Source: Shewanella loihica PV-4 (GTDB lineage Bacteria; Pseudomonadota; Gammaproteobacteria; Enterobacterales; Shewanellaceae). Taken from it: 64,000 nt of DNA. Position numbers and translations under genes: made by a program. This document shows, in pieces, positions 55,055-64,000 of the stretch; positions within the stretch are counted from its first letter, which is position 1; each line of letters opens with the position of its first letter. The stretch spans positions 1,116,001 to 1,180,000 of the forward strand of contig NC_009092.1 of assembly GCF_000016065.1 (NCBI RefSeq). The letters are read 5' to 3'. The notes below the pieces were generated by a model that worked only from the letters and a program-made list of their open reading frames with translations, had not been told where the DNA came from and did not search any database.

Positions 55055-56341
55055 TTACTTAGCCATGCGGGCGAAGACGCGATCCGCTGCGGCCAGCGTT
55101 TCTTCCAGTTCCTTCTCGCCATGTGCCATAGAGAGGAAGCCAGCTTCATAAGCGCTAGGCGCCAGGTAAACGCCTTCGTCCAGCATGCCGTGGTAGAAGG
55201 TGCGGAAGGCTTCTGCATCACACTGGGTGACCTGATCGAAGCGGGTTACCTGCTCCAGCTCGGTAAAGAAGAAACCGAACATGCCGCCCACATAGTTGAT
55301 GCTCAGCGGAATACCATGCTTGTTGGCTGCGGCCTTGAAGCCTTCGGCGATACGCTTGGTCTTGGCGGCCAGCTCTTCATACAGGCCTTCGGCGCAAAGC
55401 TCTTCCATCTGCGCTAGACCTGCCGACATGGCAATAGGGTTACCCGACAGGGTACCTGCCTGATACACAGGACCTGTAGGGGCGATGAACTGCATCACCT
55501 CTTTACGGCCACCAAAGGCGCCCACTGGCATACCGCCGCCGATAACCTTACCCAGTGTGGTCAGGTCAGGCGTAATGCCGTAGTGGCCTTGTGCACCACT
55601 CTTAGAGACGCGGAAACCTGTCATCACCTCGTCGATGATCAGCAGGGCGCCATACTGGTCACACAGGGCGCGCAGACCTTCCAGGAAGCCTGGAATTGGC
55701 GGGATGCAGTTCATGTTGCCGGCAACTGGCTCAAGGATGATACAGGCGATCTCTTCTGGGTACTGTTCAAACAGTGTCTTCACAGATTCCAGCTCGTTGT
55801 AAACCGCGGTCAGCGTGTGCTTAGCAAAATCTTCCGGGATACCCGGAGAGCTTGGCTGACCTAGGGTCAGGGCACCAGAGCCCGCTTTTACCAGCAGACA
55901 GTCGGCATGGCCGTGGTAGCAGCCTTCAAACTTGAGGATCTTGTCGCGATTGGTAAAGCCGCGTGCCAGACGGATGGCGCTCATGGTGGCTTCTGTGCCT
56001 GAGCTCACCATACGAACCTGTTCCATCGAAGGCACCATCTCGATCACCTTCTCGGCCATGCGCACTTCAAGCTCGGTTGGCGCACCGAAAGAGAGACCAT
56101 TCTCTACTGCGTCCAGTACGGCTTGACGGATCTTTGGATGATTATGACCCAAGATCATCGGGCCCCAAGAGCCAACATAGTCGATATAGGCCTTGCCGTC
56201 GGCATCATAGATGTAAGCGCCGTCGGCTTTTTCGATGAAACGTGGTGAACCACCCACGCCGTTGAAGGCACGCACGGGTGAGTTAACGCCACCAGGGATA
56301 GTTTTCTTAGCCTGCTCAAATAGGGTTTCAGAACGGGTCAT
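55055..56341 (-). CDS. hemL: glutamate-1-semialdehyde 2,1-aminomutase
   Basis: 428 aa, near the usual 426. The PLP site is [11 protein letters not shown] followed by [17 protein letters not shown], with the Schiff-base Lys near residue 265; [13 protein letters not shown] and [19 protein letters not shown] are also typical. It makes 5-aminolevulinate for haem in the C5 pathway, in the cytoplasm. pyrB ends 27 bases upstream on the same strand, so they may share a transcript. Confidence 0.95.
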   Translation of the reverse strand: MTRSETLFEQAKKTIPGGVNSPVRAFNGVGGSPRFIEKADGAYIYDADGKAYIDYVGSWGPMILGHNHPKIRQAVLDAVENGLSFGAPTELEVRMAEKVIEMVPSMEQVRMVSSGTEATMSAIRLARGFTNRDKILKFEGCYHGHADCLLVKAGSGALTLGQPSSPGIPEDFAKHTLTAVYNELESVKTLFEQYPEEIACIILEPVAGNMNCIPPIPGFLEGLRALCDQYGALLIIDEVMTGFRVSKSGAQGHYGITPDLTTLGKVIGGGMPVGAFGGRKEVMQFIAPTGPVYQAGTLSGNPIAMSAGLAQMEELCAEGLYEELAAKTKRIAEGFKAAANKHGIPLSINYVGGMFGFFFTELEQVTRFDQVTQCDAEAFRTFYHGMLDEGVYLAPSAYEAGFLSMAHGEKELEETLAAADRVFARMAK

Positions 56342-56368
56342 TCTAGATCCTTTAAAGTCGTCGCCAGA

Positions 56369-57388
56369 TTAAAAATCGGCTTTTTGTGAATACCAATTTA
56401 CCGGACATTCGTGCTGTTCAAGCTGTGAATCAACACCTAATGTCAACGCAAACAGCGCCATGCGGATAAGCAATCCGTTATCTGCCTGTCTGAAGATGGC
56501 CAAGTTTGGATGACTGTTGAGGTCATTGTCCAGCTCGTTGGCCTGCTCTCTCGAATCGCGGGGCAGCGGATGCATGATCACTGTATTCGATTTGCAATGC
56601 TGTGTGTAAATATTGTGGTTTAAGCGGAACTTACCACGATACTTGTTGGCCTCTTCCTGTGAAGGAAAACGCTCTTCTTGAATACGCGTCAGGTAGAGTA
56701 TATCAGCCTGATCTAAATTGCCTTCAAGTTGATCTGTTATTGTGATCTTATGCCCAGCATTTTCAATGTCATCGATCACATAGTCTGGCATTGCCAGCTC
56801 TTTTGGTGAGATCAGGGTGAAGCTCACATCCTTGTACATGCATAGAAGGCGCGACAGCGAGTGTACCGTGCGGCCAAACTTGAGATCGCCCACCATGGCG
56901 ATGTGCATGCCGCTGATGCTGCGGCCACCGGCGGCCAGCTCTTTCTGAATGGTGAACAGATCCAGCAGCGCCTGGGTCGGGTGCTCGTTCGGGCCGTCGC
57001 CACCGTTTATTACTGGTACTCGGCTACCCTCGGCAAACTCACGCACCGAATAGGCATCGGGATGACGCATGGCGATCACATCCGAGTAGCTAGAAAGTAC
57101 GCGGGCGGTGTCGTACAGGGACTCACCCTTAGAGAGTGACGAGGTGCCTATGCCGACGGTTTCGTTGACCTTGCCGCCCAGCAGGTTGAAGGCACTGCCG
57201 AAGCTGACCCGGGTACGGGTGCTGGGTTCGAAAAACAGATTACCCAGAATCGCGCCGTCGAGTACCGTGGTGCGTTTGCGTCTGAGGGCATAGGGAGTCA
57301 TTCGCGATGCGACGCTAAAGATCTCTTGTACGGCATCTAGATTGAGTTGGTTTACCGAGAGGATGTGTGAACCTTGAAACTGAGTCAT
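56369..57388 (-). CDS. pyrB: aspartate carbamoyltransferase
   Basis: 339 aa, longer than the 311-aa E. coli catalytic chain but as expected for the Shewanella/Vibrio type. FFEPSTRTRVSFGSAFNLLGG (carbamoyl-phosphate site, near residue 52) and GPNEHPTQALLDLF (near 131) are intact, as are DSREQANELD-type C-terminal residues. It makes carbamoyl aspartate, the first committed pyrimidine step. No pyrI regulatory-chain gene follows; hemL does. Confidence 0.9.
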   Translation of the reverse strand: MTQFQGSHILSVNQLNLDAVQEIFSVASRMTPYALRRKRTTVLDGAILGNLFFEPSTRTRVSFGSAFNLLGGKVNETVGIGTSSLSKGESLYDTARVLSSYSDVIAMRHPDAYSVREFAEGSRVPVINGGDGPNEHPTQALLDLFTIQKELAAGGRSISGMHIAMVGDLKFGRTVHSLSRLLCMYKDVSFTLISPKELAMPDYVIDDIENAGHKITITDQLEGNLDQADILYLTRIQEERFPSQEEANKYRGKFRLNHNIYTQHCKSNTVIMHPLPRDSREQANELDNDLNSHPNLAIFRQADNGLLIRMALFALTLGVDSQLEQHECPVNWYSQKADF

Positions 57389-57868
57389 CAGCCTTTATTT
57401 CCAATTTCGGGGGGCAAAATGGCCGAAGCAGATGGTCATTTCGCCCTAAGTTATGTAGGGTGGCTGAGGCGACACTATACCAGACATAGCGAGGCGGTGG
57501 AATAACCCGCCTAGCAAATTTGCGTGTTGGCACAAGCTTTGTTTGGCTAGATCCTGTGAGCCAGATTGGCGCCGAATATAGAGTCGAGTAGCAGGGACGA
57601 GTGGTAGCGGCAAGAAGCGGGTAAGTGCGTCGATCGACTAAGGGTGGATTAGTTCGCATCTCAGGTTAACCTATTGAAACTAAAGGCGAGTCACGCGCGT
57701 GTCGCGCTATTCTCTTGTCTGAGTCGGCAGGCGTGTCGTGCTCAAGTCGTGCTGATGTTTTATCAAAGTCATGCTTAAGTCACGCATAAGTCGGCTAAAC
57801 GCCGTGGTGGGGCAAGCTACCCGGGGCTAAGCTGGCATCTCCAATTAAACAGAGGGTTAAGGAAAACA
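57389..57868. other. region without a gene upstream of pyrB
   Basis: 480 bases between two divergent genes. It has loose repeats of AAGTCRYGC near 57745-57790 on the plus strand and should hold the pyrB promoter on the minus strand. No pyrimidine leader peptide or clear boxes were recognised. Confidence 0.45.
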
Positions 57869-58375
57869 ATGATCATTCGTAAACTACGTCTTCAACGGGC
57901 CTGGTCGCAGGAGCAACTGGCGCAGCATTCAGGGCTTAATGTGCGCACCATACAGCGCCTGGAGCGGGGACAGAAGGCGAGTCTCGAATCATTGAAATCT
58001 TTAGCTTCGGTATTTGAGGTGCCTCTGGAGGCGCTGCAACAGGAGATGGATATGAGTATGACAATGGACAAGCAAACCGATGAAGCAGTTAATGAGAGCC
58101 TGGCGCCGATCAGCAGTGATGAGCGCGCCGCCATCGAATATGTCAAAGAGCTGAAAGGCTTCTACAGCAACCTGGTGACCATGGCGATTGTCTTGCCGCT
58201 ACTCTACCTGCTGAATCTGATGATAAGCCCAGGTTATATGTGGGTCTGGTGGGTGGTAATGGGATGGGGCGGCGGCCTGGTGCTGCACGCCATCTCGGTA
58301 TTTGAGCCTTTTAGCCTGTTTGGGGCGAGCTGGGAGAAACGCCAGATTGAGAAGCGACTCAAGCGTAGGCTCTAG
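57869..58375 (+). CDS. XRE-family regulator with a two-span membrane domain
   Basis: 168 aa. An N-terminal HTH (residues about 4-58; SQEQLAQHSGLNVRTIQRLERG) is followed by a linker and a 2TM domain with hydrophobic segments near 103-122 and 127-147, ending in a basic tail (EKRQIEKRLKRRL). This is the HTH plus 2TM architecture of membrane-bound regulators. AAGGAAAACA precedes the ATG. Its target is unknown; it lies alone between pyrB and the ClC gene. Confidence 0.78.
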   Translation: MIIRKLRLQRAWSQEQLAQHSGLNVRTIQRLERGQKASLESLKSLASVFEVPLEALQQEMDMSMTMDKQTDEAVNESLAPISSDERAAIEYVKELKGFYSNLVTMAIVLPLLYLLNLMISPGYMWVWWVVMGWGGGLVLHAISVFEPFSLFGASWEKRQIEKRLKRRL

Positions 58376-58426
58376 CGTTAAGATTCAGATATAGGCGTCA
58401 GTCTAATGTCTTTAGGCTGGCGCCTG

Positions 58427-60136
58427 CTAAATCTGCCCTTGGTTGATCTCTTTTTGCAGCATCACCCAGCTGATCACTCCGACCACATTGTCGCGCTTAT
58501 CCTGATAGATAAATACTTCGCCGCGACGCTCCTTAGAGAGAATGTCGTATACCTCTTTCAGGGTGGCGGTATCCACTAGGCCCTCTATGGGGTGACGGGT
58601 CAGGGTACTCATCTCCTCGGTGACCTGCAGCTCTATCTGCAGCATCTCCATCTGGCCCTGATTGTTCTGCATCAACACAGATCGCCCCTCGGCGCGCTTA
58701 AGCACCTCCAGCAGCAGCTCGTCGTTGTCTTTCACGATAACGAAGCGCTTGTCCATCACGGCGCGCACCCCCTGTTTCTGCAGACCAAGTTTGACCGAGG
58801 AGACCTTGTAGTCCAGCCCCATCAGCTCTATCTGCTTGTAGAACAGCGACTTGGTATTGAACGCCTGATGGGCGATCAGGAACGCCGGAATGGTCACGAA
58901 CATGGACGGCAAGATGATGGCGGCGTTATTGGTCAGCTCCAGCAGGGCGACCAGGGCCGCCAGGGGTGCGCTGAGGCAGACCCCCATCATGGCCGTCATG
59001 CCTATGATGGTGTAGAGGCCCACATAGGGGGTGATGGTAGGAAACAACATGGCACTGACCACGGCTAGGATGGCGCCAATTAACGCGCCTATGCCAAATA
59101 GCGGGCCTATGATGCCACCTGGGATCCCAAGGCCGATGGCGGCTATGGTGGCGATGATTTTGCCCAGCAACAAGCCGACCAGTAGCGCAAGGCTGGGATG
59201 TTCGCTGATGGCGTGGCTGATGGCAAGGTCGCCGCTGCCCAGCGCCTGTGGCAGGAAGAAACCTATGATGGTGGTGATAAGCCCGGCGATGAGCAGGCGC
59301 AGGATCAGGGGATGCTGCTGTCCCTTAGCTGTGACTTTTAGCAGGGTGTGATTAAACAGGGCGGCGATACAACCCAGGGTGACGCCGCATAGCGCCAGTA
59401 CGGGATATTGCGACAGGGGAATATGGCTTACCCCAATCTGGTCATATTCATGGATATTGCCAAACACCAGCTGGCTGGAGAGGGCGCCGCAGATGGCCGA
59501 GAGCATGATGGGGAAGAAGTAATGCACCTTGTATTCGCGCAGTATCACCTCGAATACGAAGATCACTGCCGCCAGCGGGGCGTTGAAGGTGGCGGCAATC
59601 CCGGCGGCGATGCCACTGGCGCACATGATGCGCACGCTGTTGTCGGGCAGCTTAAACTTCTCCGCCATCACGCTGGCGCTCACCGCCCCCAGATGTATGG
59701 CCGGGCCCTCACGGCCCACGGAGAAGTTGGTTGCCAAGGCAAACAGCGCCTGAAAGAACTGTCCCGGCGCGGACTGCAGGGGGATCTTGCCGTAGTGCAA
59801 TTTCATCCGCTGCATCACGTAGGCGATCCCCATGCGTTTATAGCGCTTGGATCCCAAAACGGCCACAAACCAGATTAAGATCGCCCCTAAAAGTGGCAAT
59901 AGGACTCGCCAGTCACCTAAGTTGCCAGTAAACTGCCACTCTTGGGTCTGGGTGAGCTGGTTGAGCCACAGCAGCAGAAGTCGAAACAATATGATCACGC
60001 CAGAGGCCACCAGGGCGAAGGCGAGGGCGAGGCCACAAAGCTGCACGCTGATCTTGGCCTGGGCCAATTTGTCTTTGAGGTCGGTATTCAGGTATTTCTG
60101 GCATTGCTGTATGGCGCTGTTTATTCTGAGCTGCAC
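58427..60136 (-). CDS. clcA: ClC-family chloride channel/transporter with C-terminal CBS-like region
   Basis: 569 aa from GTG 60136, which has GGAAGG five bases upstream; TTG 60154 is less likely. About ten membrane spans. The external-gate motif GREGPAIHLGA and the later GGIIGPLFGIGA are present, but the first selectivity motif GSGIP of ClcA is replaced by RMGIA. A pair of CBS-like segments follows (about 455-565; KRFVIVKDNDELLLEVL and GEVFIYQDKRDNVVGVISW). Retention of the gating Glu suggests a transporter rather than a channel. The specific ion is uncertain because of the altered motif. Confidence 0.83.
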   Translation of the reverse strand: MQLRINSAIQQCQKYLNTDLKDKLAQAKISVQLCGLALAFALVASGVIILFRLLLLWLNQLTQTQEWQFTGNLGDWRVLLPLLGAILIWFVAVLGSKRYKRMGIAYVMQRMKLHYGKIPLQSAPGQFFQALFALATNFSVGREGPAIHLGAVSASVMAEKFKLPDNSVRIMCASGIAAGIAATFNAPLAAVIFVFEVILREYKVHYFFPIMLSAICGALSSQLVFGNIHEYDQIGVSHIPLSQYPVLALCGVTLGCIAALFNHTLLKVTAKGQQHPLILRLLIAGLITTIIGFFLPQALGSGDLAISHAISEHPSLALLVGLLLGKIIATIAAIGLGIPGGIIGPLFGIGALIGAILAVVSAMLFPTITPYVGLYTIIGMTAMMGVCLSAPLAALVALLELTNNAAIILPSMFVTIPAFLIAHQAFNTKSLFYKQIELMGLDYKVSSVKLGLQKQGVRAVMDKRFVIVKDNDELLLEVLKRAEGRSVLMQNNQGQMEMLQIELQVTEEMSTLTRHPIEGLVDTATLKEVYDILSKERRGEVFIYQDKRDNVVGVISWVMLQKEINQGQI

Positions 60137-60211
60137 AGTAACCTTCCGGATCAATCGTTAGTAACGCTTCGCGGGGCGAATGAAGAAATTATCATAAGGG
60201 GCTAGTACTTA

Positions 60212-61129
60212 ATGCCAAATTATCATCGCTGGGTCGATCGCATGCAAGTGCTCGAACGAAAAATTAGACCTTCGAGCGTTTATCTGTTTTGTTTAGTGAT
60301 CGTGGCCTTCTTACTCGGCGTGTTGACCTGGGACCTCTGGTCCGCCAATCATTCGGTGACACCGACCCAATCCAATGGCCGCGAGGCCGAGCTGCGCCAG
60401 GCGCTCAAGGAGCAGGCCGAGGTGCTGGCCTCGCGTAATCTCGAGCTGTCGCTGGAGCGCGAAGCCAACAGTAACATGCAGAAGATGTTTCTCGAGCAGC
60501 ATCAGAAACAGAAGTCACTCGACAGAGAGCTGGCCTTCTACCGCAGCATCATGGCGCCAGAGCATCAGGCCGACGGCGTCGCCATTCACGGACTGGAGAT
60601 GACGCCGGGCCCACTGACCCATCAGTATCAGATCAAGTTAGTGCTTACTCAGCTGCAGAAGCGCAAGCAGGCGTTGAAGGGCCAGGCCAAGCTCGTTTTT
60701 GTCGGCGTGCAGCAGGGCAAGATAGTGACCCTGCCACTTTCATCGCTTACCGATGCCAAGTTTGCCTTTAGCTTCCGTTATTTTCAGACCCTTGAGGCGC
60801 AGATCACCCTGCCAAGCGATTTCGAGCTGTCTCGGGTCGAGACTGAGGTCATAGTGCCCGCCAGTCGCTGGAGTAAGGGCGCAAAGGCGCAGCAGAGCTT
60901 CAGCGCCCAGGAACTTCTGGCCACGCCAGAGGGCGACACTGACGTAGGTGCCCGCTCCGGCGGCGAGCCCAACGCGGTAGAGGAGCCCCATGGGGAGGAG
61001 GGCTATGCCCCCGCCGAGGAGGGCGAAGGTTCACAGATTTCAACAGAGCCACGACTATTACTTGAACAAAATAGTCAGGTATCGGATAATTCCGCTCAGC
61101 AAACCGATGTAAGAGGTAGTAATGACTGA
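60212..61129 (+). CDS. DUF6776-type membrane-anchored coiled-coil protein
   Basis: 305 aa. One membrane segment near residues 25-45 ([18 protein letters not shown]) is followed by a coiled coil (about 52-115; [21 protein letters not shown]), a beta-rich region (about 125-225) and an acidic tail. It precedes erpA with an 8-base overlap, the usual neighbourhood in Shewanella. Function unknown. ATG 60242 is an alternative start. Confidence 0.7.
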   Translation: MPNYHRWVDRMQVLERKIRPSSVYLFCLVIVAFLLGVLTWDLWSANHSVTPTQSNGREAELRQALKEQAEVLASRNLELSLEREANSNMQKMFLEQHQKQKSLDRELAFYRSIMAPEHQADGVAIHGLEMTPGPLTHQYQIKLVLTQLQKRKQALKGQAKLVFVGVQQGKIVTLPLSSLTDAKFAFSFRYFQTLEAQITLPSDFELSRVETEVIVPASRWSKGAKAQQSFSAQELLATPEGDTDVGARSGGEPNAVEEPHGEEGYAPAEEGEGSQISTEPRLLLEQNSQVSDNSAQQTDVRGSND

Positions 61130-61472
61130 ACAAGCTGAAGATACAATGCCAATTCGTTTTACCGACGCGGCAGCGGCCAAGGTAAAAACCCTATTGGAGG
61201 AAGAGCAAAACGACGCGCTTAAGTTACGTGTGTACGTGACAGGTGGCGGGTGTTCAGGTTTTCAGTATGGCTTTACATTCGATGAGAAGGTCAACGAAGG
61301 TGACTTTACCGTTGAGAAACAAGGGGTTCAATTGGTTGTCGACCCAATGAGCCTGCAATACCTGGTAGGCGGTGAAGTGGATTACACCTCGGGCCTGGAA
61401 GGCTCTCGTTTCTTCGTTAAGAACCCTAACGCCACCACCACCTGTGGCTGTGGTGCCAGCTTCTCGGTTTAG
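61122..61472 (+). CDS. erpA: iron-sulfur cluster insertion protein ErpA
   Basis: 116 aa A-type carrier. The three conserved Cys are visible: one in [13 protein letters not shown] and two in the C-terminal [25 protein letters not shown] at the N-terminus is standard. It delivers Fe-S clusters to targets such as IspG. ATG 61122, with AAGAGG upstream, lies in the end of the previous gene. Confidence 0.94.
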   Translation: MTEQAEDTMPIRFTDAAAAKVKTLLEEEQNDALKLRVYVTGGGCSGFQYGFTFDEKVNEGDFTVEKQGVQLVVDPMSLQYLVGGEVDYTSGLEGSRFFVKNPNATTTCGCGASFSV

Positions 61473-61524
61473 GTCTAATCTCTTAAACCGAAAGCCGCGA
61501 TGACGCCATTGAGCGCATAAAGAA

Positions 61525-61546
61525 AAAGCCAGCAATAGCTGGCTTT
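61525..61546. terminator. terminator after erpA
   Basis: AAAGCCAGC, AATA, GCTGGCTTT with a T run; also usable from the minus side. Confidence 0.82.
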
Positions 61547-61600
61547 TTTGTATCTGTGTCCTTTATGACTCTAATAACTCTAGGCTGGTAGGTCACCGGC

Positions 61601-62104
61601 TTATTTCATGATATTCATGCTGTTCTTGATATGGCAGTAGGCCTTTACCTTAGGAGTGAAGGCTATCCACACCTGCACCACGGCCAGCAGTATCAGCACA
61701 GTGAACACTAACCAATCTGGCAGCTTGCCCTGCCAATCGCCCAGGTGAAAGGTCGAGGGACCGGCCACCAGATTGTCAGGATCATATAAGATCACCGGCA
61801 GCAGGCTCACCAAGACGAGCTGTATGATGGTGTAGCCCCTGAGCATATAGAGTCCAGCCTTCTGGCGGCCCAGCACGGCAATCACCATCAGCAGGGTCAG
61901 CATGCAAAACAGCACCCCCTGCTTGGCCATCAGGCCACTGACGGAGGCCAGGGTCAGCAGACTCAGCAGGGCCAACAGACGCTTGGGCAGCTTAGCCTTC
62001 ACCGGCTGCTGGCTAGCGGCTTTTGTGAGTTCAGCGGCTTGTGCCTTGTCAGCCTGGCCGTTTGTCTCAGTCATCTCTGGCATCGACACCTTATTCTCTT
62101 CCAT
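61601..62104 (-). CDS. hypothetical four-span membrane protein
   Basis: 167 aa, not recognised. A polar N-terminal 40 residues is followed by hydrophobic segments near 43-58, 64-80, 91-107 and 131-150. Charged residues between them would give a small integral membrane protein. It starts 30 bases after the DUF2750 gene on the same strand. Confidence 0.62.
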   Translation of the reverse strand: MEENKVSMPEMTETNGQADKAQAAELTKAASQQPVKAKLPKRLLALLSLLTLASVSGLMAKQGVLFCMLTLLMVIAVLGRQKAGLYMLRGYTIIQLVLVSLLPVILYDPDNLVAGPSTFHLGDWQGKLPDWLVFTVLILLAVVQVWIAFTPKVKAYCHIKNSMNIMK

Positions 62105-62134
62105 TATCTGAACCGAAGCGTTAACGTTAGCCGA

Positions 62135-62506
62135 TCAGTGACGCGGCTTAGGCGTCAGACGCTGCTCAAGTTCGTAGGGCGGGATCACCACGCCCAGATC
62201 GTCCTGTACCGGGAACACGGCGACAAACAGGTCATCGTCCTGCATGCCAGGCACCCAGCGCTCTAGCCACTCGTCCAGCGGGATGGCCAGTGGGATGCAG
62301 TCGGCCCAGTCGTCGACGGCCCACTGCTTGGCGGATTCTTCACATGGCCACATAGGGATGCAGTCTTCATCTTCTGTGGTCAGCATGACGCAGCCATCGA
62401 CATCCTGTAGGGTCCACAGTGTCTTGGTGGCCTTGGCTTGCTCGACGAGATAGTCGTAACGGGCCTCTGGGGTCATCTGGCTGGCTTGTTGTGCACTCTT
62501 GGTCAT
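62135..62506 (-). CDS. DUF2750-family protein
   Basis: 123 aa from ATG 62506; an ATG at 62521 is also in frame but has no site. TPEARYDYLVEQAKATKTLW and MWPCEESAKQWAVDDWADC match DUF2750, small soluble proteins of unknown function common in Gammaproteobacteria. It shares its strand with the membrane protein downstream. The chemistry cannot be inferred. Confidence 0.72.
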   Translation of the reverse strand: MTKSAQQASQMTPEARYDYLVEQAKATKTLWTLQDVDGCVMLTTEDEDCIPMWPCEESAKQWAVDDWADCIPLAIPLDEWLERWVPGMQDDDLFVAVFPVQDDLGVVIPPYELEQRLTPKPRH

Positions 62507-62663
62507 TGCTGTCTCTTTCATCAATTAGTGGCTGGGCCGATTGGCCGCCATGATAGCAATCTGCGCCGCCCTACGCTAACAGTTTTGTCCCTGAGATGGG
62601 CGGTGCAGAGCGCCTTGGATAATATTAGTTGTCGTGAGCAGTTGCCTTACTCTGACGGCTTAC

Positions 62664-63773
62664 TCAGTTGCCGGGGAAGAGGCCGCCGAGCACGGTTTCC
62701 CGGCTGGCGCCCGTGACGGCCGGCAGGTTACCCGGTAGCCCCAGCTTGTGGCGCATGGCGAGCCAGGCGAAGGCGATGCCTTCCACCCACTGAGGATCGA
62801 CCCCCAGGCTGGCGGTGGTATGCACCTGATAGCCTGGCAGCAGCGCCGCCAGACGTGTTAGCAACTCAGTGTTAAAGGCGCCGCCACCGCACACATAGAG
62901 CTCGGCCTTTTCGGTGAGCTTGAGGCAGTCGTTGGCTATGCTGTGGCAGGTGAGATCCAGCAGGGTGGACTGAATATCCGACTCGTGCAGATAGCCGAAA
63001 TCGGAGGTCTGCTGCTCCAGCCAGGCCTGGTTAAACAGCTCGCGTCCCGTGCTCTTGGGGGCGCTGAGGGAGAAATAGGAGTGGGAAAGCATCTGCTTGA
63101 GTAGCTGCTCATCCGTCTTGCCGCTGGCCGCCCAGGCGCCGTCCTTATCGTAAGCCTCACCTTGAACCTGCTTGATCCAAGTGTCTATCAGGGTATTGCC
63201 CGGACCGTTATCGAAACCAATTACAGCGCTGGCATCCCCAGGCAGATAGGTGATGTTGGAGATGCCGCCTATGTTGAGGATCATCCGCTGGTGCCCGGTT
63301 CTCGCAAATAGCTGTTGGTGAAAGGCGGGTACCAGAGGCGCGCCCTGACCACCCAGGGCGATATCTTTGCGGCGAAAGTCGGCGATAACATCTATGCCCG
63401 TGAGGGCGGCTATGGTGTTGGGGTCGCCAATCTGCAGGGTAAAACCCAGCTCCAGGTTGGGCATGTGGCGCACCGTCTGGCCGTGGCTGCCGATGGCCAT
63501 GATCTGATGTCTGTCGACGCCGCTCTTGGTCAGCAGGCCCTCCACCGCCTGGGCAAACAGCTTGCCGACGCTGCGGTCCAGTATGCCCATGCGGTTGATC
63601 TCGTCCGATCCCGACTGACACAGGCGCTGCAGGCCGCTCAGCAGATGGCTGGGCAGCGGCTCGGTATGGGTATCGACCAGGGTGATCTTATCGTCGCTGA
63701 AGTCGACCAATACCGCGTCGACACCATCCATGCTAGTGCCCGACATCAGGCCGATATAGTAATGTTTGCTCAT
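62664..63773 (-). CDS. anmK: anhydro-N-acetylmuramic acid kinase
   Basis: 369 aa, the usual length. [18 protein letters not shown] at the N-terminus is the AnmK ATP-binding motif; [24 protein letters not shown] and [10 protein letters not shown] follow. It phosphorylates anhydro-MurNAc from turnover of the wall so that it can be reused. It begins 37 bases after the M23 peptidase gene on the same strand, another wall enzyme. Confidence 0.95.
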   Translation of the reverse strand: MSKHYYIGLMSGTSMDGVDAVLVDFSDDKITLVDTHTEPLPSHLLSGLQRLCQSGSDEINRMGILDRSVGKLFAQAVEGLLTKSGVDRHQIMAIGSHGQTVRHMPNLELGFTLQIGDPNTIAALTGIDVIADFRRKDIALGGQGAPLVPAFHQQLFARTGHQRMILNIGGISNITYLPGDASAVIGFDNGPGNTLIDTWIKQVQGEAYDKDGAWAASGKTDEQLLKQMLSHSYFSLSAPKSTGRELFNQAWLEQQTSDFGYLHESDIQSTLLDLTCHSIANDCLKLTEKAELYVCGGGAFNTELLTRLAALLPGYQVHTTASLGVDPQWVEGIAFAWLAMRHKLGLPGNLPAVTGASRETVLGGLFPGN

Positions 63774-63810
63774 CTAGATGTCCTGGGGTCTGTTGACCCA
63801 AAAGAGAGAC

Positions 63811-63999
63811 TCACTGGGAGGCCAATTGCACTTGCTTGTTCTGTTCAAGTTTAGCCATCAATTGCTTACTCAGGGCGAGGAAGCTGGATTTTTCCTTGCT
63901 GTCTATGGGCAGAGATTGCGGCAGCTTGACCGTACGTGGATTGCGATGCACGCCGTTAACGATAAACTCATAGTGCAGGTGAGCGCCTGTCACGCGGCC
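63811..63999 (-). CDS. M23 metallopeptidase, C-terminal fragment at the window edge
   Basis: Only the last 62 codons are in the window. The visible GRVTGAHLHYEF is the HxH zinc motif that ends the M23/LytM domain, followed by a tail of about 50 residues. The first part of the gene lies beyond 64000. It is probably an endopeptidase or amidase-activating protein acting on peptidoglycan; EnvC/NlpD-type roles cannot be separated from this piece. Confidence 0.75.
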   Translation of the reverse strand, partial: GRVTGAHLHYEFIVNGVHRNPRTVKLPQSLPIDSKEKSSFLALSKQLMAKLEQNKQVQLASQ

Positions 64000-64000
64000 G

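Overview
The window looks like chromosome of a gammaproteobacterium, most probably Shewanella. This is inferred from gene content and order: a puuA-potFGHI-puuB polyamine cluster, rpsU-yqeY-dnaG-rpoD with a tRNA-Ile2 beside rpoD (as ileX is in E. coli), tsaD divergent from rpsU, folB-folK-uppP, gspAB, hemL-pyrB, erpA and anmK. No species name is written in the sequence.

Layout. 1-7.2 kb: putrescine uptake and glutamylation (puuA, potFGHI, puuB). 7.2-15.1 kb: an SPFH membrane protein, a REC-PAS-GGDEF-EAL protein, a large hybrid histidine kinase and a stand-alone receiver; the last three look like one c-di-GMP signalling module. 15.1-22.3 kb: four genes for exported hydrolases (M20 peptidase, amidohydrolase, serine hydrolase, PLD lipoprotein), bracketed by a perfect 68-bp direct repeat made of the 3' end of a tRNA-Ile2 gene plus its terminator. 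22.3-37.24 kb: a roughly 14.9-kb mobilizable genomic island. 37.3-64 kb: ordinary chromosomal backbone.

The island is the most interesting part. It sits inside the anticodon arm of a tRNA-Ile2(CAU) gene. The 5' half of that gene lies at 37232-37273 and the 3' half at 22259-22305, each ending in the same 11-bp GATTATGAGTC, and the two halves join into a well-paired cloverleaf. Next to its tyrosine integrase the island carries a complete tRNA-Ile2 of different sequence, which appears to replace the gene it broke. The island encodes a MobQ/MobA-MobL relaxase whose catalytic Tyr lies in a short upstream ORF, joined to the body only by a -1 shift at A_AAA_AAG (the dnaX-type slippery heptamer). It also has a hairpin cluster that could be oriT, a MobC-position protein, a DotA/TraY-like polytopic protein with a periplasmic partner, a BsuBI/PstI-type restriction-modification pair coupled to a serine recombinase, a KfrA-like protein behind a 37-bp palindrome, and a DUF4224-integrase pair. 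It has no conjugative ATPases or pilus genes. It therefore reads as an element that borrows a MPF_I/Dot-Icm-like transfer machine and supplies its own TraY component.

The backbone to the right holds the macromolecular synthesis operon, folate, lipid-carrier and peptidoglycan genes (including Lpp close to an L,D-transpeptidase of the Lpp-anchoring type), cca, gspAB, nhaD, hemL, pyrB, a ClC-family protein, erpA, anmK and the 3' end of an M23 peptidase gene cut by the window edge.
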